DNA of 64,000 bases from Citrus sinensis (taxonomy: Eukaryota > Streptophyta > Magnoliopsida > Sapindales > Rutaceae): positions 9,840,001-9,904,000 of the forward strand of contig NC_068562.1 in NCBI RefSeq assembly GCF_022201045.2, written 5' to 3'. Under the pieces are notes generated by a model that saw only the letters and a list, made by a program, of their open reading frames with translations, was not told the DNA's origin and did no database searches. Shown piece after piece: positions 57,795 through 64,000 of this stretch; the stretch's first letter is position 1, and the number at the start of each line of letters is the position of its first letter. Position numbers and translations under genes: made by a program.

Positions 57795-60700
57795 TCAATT
57801 CAAATTTGGTGGGTCACTCAAATTTATTTCGGTGTCTTCTTCATGTGGTTGGTACTCTAGATATGGCTTTAATCTTTGACCATTAACTTTAAACGTGACA
57901 CCGTTCTTTGGGTCTTTAATTTCAATTGCCCCATGTGGAAAAACAGTATGAACAATAAATGGGCCAGACCAACGAGAGCGTAACTTACCTGGGAATAGGT
58001 GCAAGCGAGAATTGAATAAAAGCACTTTCTGACCTGGAGTGAACGATTTTCTCATAATTTGCTTATCATGGAAGACTTTCATTCGTTGCTTGTAAATCTT
58101 GGCATTTTCGTATGCATCATTGCGAATTTCTTCAAGTTCTGCCAGCTGTAATCTTCTTTCTGAGCTGGCTTGCTGCATGTCAAAATTGAATTTCTTGATG
58201 GCCCAATACGCACGATGCTCGAGTTCCACAGGTAGGTGGCAAGCTTTTCCATACACTAGCCTGTAGGGTGACATCCCAATCGGGGTCTTGAAAGCCGTTC
58301 TATATGCCCATAAGGCATCATCAAGTCTTAATGACCAATCTTTTCTGTCCGGCCTCACCGTCTTTTCTAATATGTGCTTTATTTCTCGATTGGAGATCTC
58401 AACTTGGCCACTGGTTTGCGGATGATACGGGGTCGCCACTTTGTGTGTGATTGAATACTTTGTCAACAGAGCTTTGAATGCTTTGTTACAAAAGTGGGCA
58501 CCACCATCACTGATTATTGCTCGAGGGAATCCAAAGCGCGAGACAATGTTGCTTTTCAAAAATCCTATCACCACCTTGTGATCATTGGTTCTACATGGAA
58601 TTGCTTCTACCCATTTCGATACGTAGTCAACAGCAACCAATATGTATTGATGGCCAAAAGACGGGGGAAAGGGTCCCATGAAGTCGATACCCCATACGTC
58701 AAAAATCTCAACCACTAAAATTGGATTTAGTGGCATCATGTTCCTTCGTGTAATGCTCCCCATTCGTTGACACCTATCACATGAAGAACAGAAAGTGTAA
58801 GCGTCTCGAAATATAGATGGCCAATAGAAACCACATTGTAAAACTTTAGTCGCTGTTTTCTTAGCACTGAAATGGCCTCCACAAGCTTGTTCGTGGCAGA
58901 ATGAAAGGATATTCTGAATTTCACTTTCTGGGACACATCGTCTAACAATTTGATCCGCACAATACTTGAACAAATACGGGTCATCCCAAAAGAAATTCTT
59001 TATCTCTGCAAAGAATTTTGCCTTGTCTTGCTTGGTCCAATGCTCAGGAAGTTTACCTGTAACAAGATAATTAACTATATCAGCATACCAAGGTAATACT
59101 TCCACACTCATTAATTGTTCATCTGGAAATGACTCATTCAATATTAAAGGCTCTGTAATTGTGTCAAGATGGAGACGAGAGAGGTGGTCCGCCACAACAT
59201 TTTCTGTCCCTTTTTTATCTTTGAATTTCAAGTCAAATTCCTGCAAAAGTAACACCCAACGAATTAGTCTGGCTTTTGCATCTTTCTTTGTGAGAAGATA
59301 TTTAAGAGCAGCATGATCCGTGAATATAATTATTTTACAACCAATGAGATAAGATCGAAATTTCTCTAATGCAAACACTACTGCTAGCATTTCTTTTTCA
59401 GTAGTTGAATAGTTCTACTGTGCATCATTCAATGTCATACTAGCATAGTAAATAACGTGGGGAATTCGATCAACTCTTTGTCCTAATACTGCTCCTACTG
59501 CATAATCAGATGCATCACACATTAGCCCAAATGGTAAGCTCCAGTTTGGGGCCTGAATGATGGGTGATGATGTTAACAACTGTTTTAATTTTTCAAAAGC
59601 CATAAGACATGAATCACTAAAGATAAAAGGTACATCCTTAACAAGTAAATTGCATAAGGGTCTAGAAACTTTGCTAAAATCTTTAATGAAACGTCTATAG
59701 AAACCAGCATGCCCAAGGAAAGATCTTACTTCTCTGACTGTTTTGGGTGGAGGAAGATTAGAAATGAGATCCACCTTGGCTTTGTCAACCTCAATACCTT
59801 TGCTCGAAATGATGTGACCGAGAACAATACCTTGTTTTACCATAAAATGGCATTTCTCCCAATTTAAGACCAAGTTCTTCTCGATACATCTCTGCAGAAC
59901 TAGTGTTAGATGATGTAAACATTGCTCAAACGAGTCACCAAAGACAGAAAAATCATCCATAAAGACTTCAAGGAATCGTTCAACCATATTAGAAAAAATG
60001 CTCAACATGCATCGTTGAAATGTAGCAGGTGCATTACATAATCCAAATGGCATTCTCCTATATGCAAATGTGCCAAAAGGGCAAGTGAAAGTAGTTTTCT
60101 CCTGATCTTTTGGTGCTATGGGGATCTGATTGTATCCTGAGTAGCCATTTAGAAAGCAATAAAATTCATGACCTGCTAATCTATCAAGCATTTGATCAAT
60201 ACATGGTAAAGGAAAATGGTCTTTACGTGTGACAGAATTCAACTTCCTATAATCAATGCATACACGCCATCCTGTAGTCACTCTAGTGGGTATCAATTCA
60301 TTATCAGCATTCATAACTACTGTGACTCCTGACTTTTTAGGGACAACTTGTACAGGACTGACCCATGAACTATCAGAAATTGGGTAAATGATACCTGCGT
60401 CTAATAGCTTAAGGACTTCAGTTCTAACAACTTTTTTCATGTTAGGATTTAACCGACGTTGCATTTCCCTAGTAGTTTTAGCATTTTCATCAAGGTGAAT
60501 GTAATGCATGCGGTCTACTGGGTTTAAACCTTTAATGTCTGCTATGGTCCATCCTAATGCCCCTTTGTGATCTTTCAAAACATCCAACAACTTACCTTTT
60601 TGTTCGTCATTGAGGGATGATGAGATGATTACCGGTAGAGTACTTTCTTCTCCCAAAAACGCATATTCCAAAGTGTTGGGTAATGGTTTGAGCTTGAGTT

Positions 60701-63215
60701 TCGGTGGTGATTCTGATGATGGGATGAGTTTCTTCTCTGATGGTGCTAGTTGCTCAACTCTTGACTTCCATTTATTAGTGTCCAAGGATGGTGCGGAGTT
60801 AAGTAGGGCGTTGACCTCATCGACTGATCTGTCAATATCAAAATTCAAACCAAAGTGAGTTAAACATGTTTGTAAAGGATTATCACTAAGGTTTGAAACA
60901 AAAGTATCATCAACTAATGATTCAATTAAATCCACATCAACAATTCCATCATCTGCACTGTGAGGTTGTTTGGCAATATTGAAGATGTTCAGCTCCATAG
61001 TCATGTTGCCGAAAGACAATTGCATATTTCTAGTCCTGCATTGAATGTGAGCATCCGTAGTTGCCAAGAAAGGTCGGCCTAGAATAATGGGGATGTGCTT
61101 CCTTGAATCCTGTATTGGTTGAGTGTCAATTATAATGAAATCAACAGGAAAATAAAACTTGTCTACCTGGATAAGCACGTCCTCCACAATACCACGAGGT
61201 ATTTTTGTGGACCGATCTGCAAGTTGTAACACCACTGGAGTTGGGTGTAATTCTCCAAGTCCAAGTTTCACAAATACTGAATAAGGCAATAAATTTACAC
61301 TAGCTCCTAAATCCAACAAAGCATTCTCAATTGTGTGGTTCCCTATACTACATGAGATAGTGGGGGAGCCTGGGTCTTTGCATTTTAAAGGAATTTTATG
61401 TTGGAGTATAGAACTAACGTTTTCTGTTAAAAATGCCTTCTTTTGAACATGCATATTTCTCTTTTTAGTACAAAGGTCTTTAAGAAACTTGGCATAAGAT
61501 GGAACTTGTTTTATAGCATCAAGTAAAGGGATATTAACACTTACCTGTTTGAAGATTTCAAGAATCTCACCTGTGGATTTTCCCTTCTTTCCTTTCACTA
61601 ACCTCTGAGGAAATGGAGCTTTAGGAACATATTCTCGTAGGTTGGTTTCTTCTTTTTCCTCCGGTGGTGAGTCCTCAACATTCACAGGTACAATTTGATT
61701 TTCTTTTGTCACCGGCATCTCCACTTTGTTGTCGACTTCCTTTCCTTTTCGTAAGGTCATTACTGCTTTGACCTCTCCATGTTGCTGTGGTGAACTGGTA
61801 CTTGCTTCATGCACTCCTTTAGGGTTAGGCACTGGTTGACTTGGAAACTTACCTTTCTCAACGGTCATTGCCAAGGTCTGAACTGAAGAAGCAAGTTGTC
61901 CCACCATCTTCTCGAGGCTTGAAACTGATTGGGCTTGTGAGTTGAAGCCCGCTCTCAACTCATTTCGTAGTCCATCAATGGTGCGGTTCTGTTGCTCAAT
62001 CGTGGAGTGAGTAACATTCCTGAAATTCTGGAATGCATCCTCCCATGGTCTAGGTTGAGAGTGGTTCTGGTTTTGATTGTATGGTCTAAATGGTGGCTGA
62101 GAGGCTTGAGGATTTTGTGGAATTGGTGGAGCTGGAGCTGCTGGTCCGTTCTGTTGGAATCCTTGAGACCATGAAAAATTGAGGTGGTCTCTCCATCCAG
62201 GGTTATATGTGTTGGAGTATGGGTTCTAATTCGATGGTTTTCTCATTACACCTATGGCATTGGCTTGATCTGAGTATGAGTCATGGTCATGTGGCTCTGT
62301 TGATTTAGCAGTCGATAATGATGCTATTTGTCGAGAGAGACCTTCAATTATTGCTTTGACTTCTTTAATTTCTGAACTTGATTCGCCAATGTGAACCTCA
62401 TTTACTCCCTTAATTCTTCTAGTATTCCTGAGTGATCGACTCCGTTGTTGGGAATTATCCGCTTGTCGCAGGAAGAATTCCCAAATCTCTGATGCACTTT
62501 TTGACATTAGCTCTCCTCCACTTGTTGCCATTAGCCATTCTTGCACATTCGGTAGTAATCCCTCCAAAAAGTATTGCCATTGGTGCCATTTCTCGTACCC
62601 ATGATGTGGACACTTCAAGAGTAGCCCATTGAATCGCTCCCATGTTTCGAAAAATTGCTCGTCCTCTCTCTGGGTAAACTCCGAGATTTCCCTGCGAATA
62701 GCATTGGTTTTATGCACTGGGAAATATTTATTCAAAAATTTTGTAACCATTTGTTCCCATGATGCAATGCTATTAGCAGGCAATGTATTAAGCTATGAAC
62801 GAGCTCTATCCTTTAAAGAAAATGGGAATAATCTAAGTTTAACATCATCGTCTGAAAAATTCTCGTATTTAAAAGTTTGACAAATTGCATGAAAATCATT
62901 CAGATGATTATATGGGTCCTCATTTTCTAGGCCATAAAATGTGGGGAGACAATTTAGCACACTAGGTTTTAATTCGAAACTCCTAGCAGCTACATTTGGG
63001 TATCTTATGCATGATGTGCTCAAATTAGCTAAGGAACTGAAGTAGTCCTTAAATGGTCTCTCTTGTGGTTGCAAATCCATTTCAAATTTATTTTTAATGT
63101 GCTTTTGTGTGCGAAGTGTTTTTTCTAATTCAAGGTCTATAGGTTCAAGATTAGGTAATAATGACCTACGACCATGCATGCAAAACAAATAAAATGAAAA
63201 TAAAGATGGGAACAA
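57795..63215 (-). pseudogene. Element H gag-pol polyprotein with three in-frame stops
   Basis: One frame from 63215 to 57795 with the same domain order as element C: gag, DLG protease, RT (FMDDFS), RNase H, integrase with the HHCC finger, then the C-terminal [14 protein letters not shown] region. Stops are TAG near 62793 (at the SW of the gag motif RARSWLN), TAG near 62226 and TAG near 59415 (in RNase H after LNDAQ). None coincides with the lesions of C or E, so the three copies decayed independently. Confidence 0.92.
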
Positions 63216-63533
63216 AACAAATAAAAATAAAGAAGATGGAGAAATTACGATACTAACCTTATTGCGCTATTAAAACCTTTCTATAAAAATACACAAAAAC
63301 AAATACGTGAAATAAATTAACTAAAAATAAATTAATAAGATAAACAAAAAAAAATTACAAAGAAAAATAAATTGAAAATTAAATTACAGAATTTTAAAGA
63401 AGAGAAAAAGAAAAGAAATACTAATCTTTAAATGTAGATTTATTTTTTATTTTTAATAATTAAAAAAAATACAAGAAAACAAATAAAAGAAATTATTCAC
63501 AAAAATTAATTCTATGAATTAAAATTACTTACC

Positions 63534-63551
63534 TCCCCGGCAACGGCGCCA
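63534..63551 (-). other. Primer-binding site of element H
   Basis: The complement of TGGCGCCGTTGCCGGGGA. The leader at 63216-63533 is A/T-rich and has no ORF. Confidence 0.88.
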
Positions 63552-63557
63552 AAAACT

Positions 63558-64000
63558 TGTTGTGTAAATTTTAATGTACTCGCAAGCGCACGAATCTATT
63601 GTAGTATAGATCAATGGTGACGAGTGTCGATCCCACGAGGAGGTGGATTTTAATTATGTGTAAAATTAATTTTGTAAATGGGTGGTTGGATTTATGGTGG
63701 AAATGGTTTGGAATATGCTAAAACTTAAATTAAAATGGCGAGAATAAATTCTAAAATTGGAATTGCAATGGCGAGAATAAATTGAAGATAATTCTATTGA
63801 AATGACGTACTTGGGTATCTAGATCCGTATCAACATGCATCATGGGCTAAATAATCCGTATTAATGCCAATTAAATCATGAGGGGGGAATCCACACCTCA
63901 TGAACCACGCTCTAATCAATATGGTGCTAAGGGCTTATCGTGCCAAATAATAATAACCTTGTACTAGAGGGCCGGTGAAACCAAGGCGGTACTAGACAAG
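63558..64000 (-). repeat. 5' LTR of element H, partial (continues past the window)
   Basis: Begins TGTTGTGTAAATT and follows the family LTR to the window edge. About eight differences from the H 3' LTR are visible over this stretch. Confidence 0.92.

Larger units (their letters stand above)
21823..64000 (+). mobile_element. Element A: Tat-type Ty3/Gypsy retrotransposon, decayed and interrupted, right end outside the window
   Basis: Its own sequence covers 21823-29590 and 30973-32838, and the rest should resume beyond 64000. Order: 5' LTR, PBS, gag, protease, RT, RNase H, second (archaeal-type) RNase H, integrase, 58-bp tandem repeats, antisense ORF. The dual RNase H, 3' tandem repeats and antisense ORF are characteristic of the Tat lineage. 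Insertions are an Athila-type solo LTR (TSD CTCAG) and element H, whose left flank is GAACC (32834-32838). A prediction is that GAACC and the rest of A follow H to the right. Confidence 0.85.
32839..64000 (-). mobile_element. Element H: Athila-type Ty3/Gypsy retrotransposon, minus strand, 5' end outside the window
   Basis: Read leftwards from the right edge: 5' LTR (63558 to beyond 64000), PBS, gag-pol, 77-aa ORF, 185-aa ORF, LOG-like gene, 3' non-coding region, PPT and 3' LTR (32839-35982). The LOG-like gene is split by the E/C insertion at 38438-56311, flanked by GCCTC duplications. The left flank GAACC is the candidate TSD of H in element A. Along about 440 bp visible in both LTRs I count roughly eight differences, more than between the LTRs of C. 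Confidence 0.88.

Overview
This window is nuclear DNA from a flowering plant. Its genes have GT-AG introns, the AT-rich intergenic DNA carries hAT-type elements, and the right half is a stack of Ty3/Gypsy elements of the Tat and Athila types. Gene content and codon style fit a eudicot. A woody rosid such as Citrus (Rutaceae) is my best guess, but that is an inference and the sequence alone does not prove it.

Left part (1-21.8 kb), gene-bearing. On the minus strand, the 5' five coding exons of chloroplast aspartate carbamoyltransferase (PYRB) run off the left edge, with a leader exon and leader intron upstream. Next come a degenerate hAT-like element, a two-exon thionin-like cysteine-rich secreted peptide gene, an intact solo LTR (TSD ACATC), and an intronless berberine-bridge-enzyme-like FAD oxidase. 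About 0.9 kb of a 68-bp higher-order satellite lies just upstream of a non-processed RDR6 pseudogene. That pseudogene has a lost start codon, four in-frame stops and a 2-nt frameshift, yet it keeps its intron and the catalytic DLDGD codons. After it come a clean non-autonomous hAT element (TSD ATTTGATA) and a second two-exon thionin-like gene.

Right part (21.8-64 kb), nested retrotransposons. Level 1 is a decayed Tat-type element A (plus strand, from 21823) with a dual RNase H, 58-bp 3' tandem repeats and a spliced antisense ORF. That antisense ORF is split by an Athila-type solo LTR (29591-30972, TSD CTCAG). Level 2 is an Athila-type element H (minus strand, 32839 to beyond 64000). Its 3' LTR carries a Copia-like solo LTR (33549-35301, TSD CCCTT). 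Level 3 is a related element E (minus strand) inserted into H's LOG-like gene (TSD GCCTC at 38433-38437 and 56312-56316). Level 4 is element C (plus strand, 38438-50540), which sits inside E's pol. The left part of E and the first ~350 bp of C's 5' LTR are gone.

The most notable content is in the 3' region of this Athila-type family, where an envelope-like ORF is often found. Here it carries three small intact ORFs instead. One is a 77-aa basic/coiled-coil protein. One is a 185-aa protein with a basic stretch next to a four-cysteine cluster, resembling the nucleic-acid-binding proteins of some plant RNA viruses. The third is an intronless LONELY GUY (LOG)-like protein whose PGGxGTxxE motif is altered. 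Two of these ORFs are intact in both C and H, although gag-pol is broken by stops in each. Exon boundaries, nonsense positions and TSDs were read by eye.
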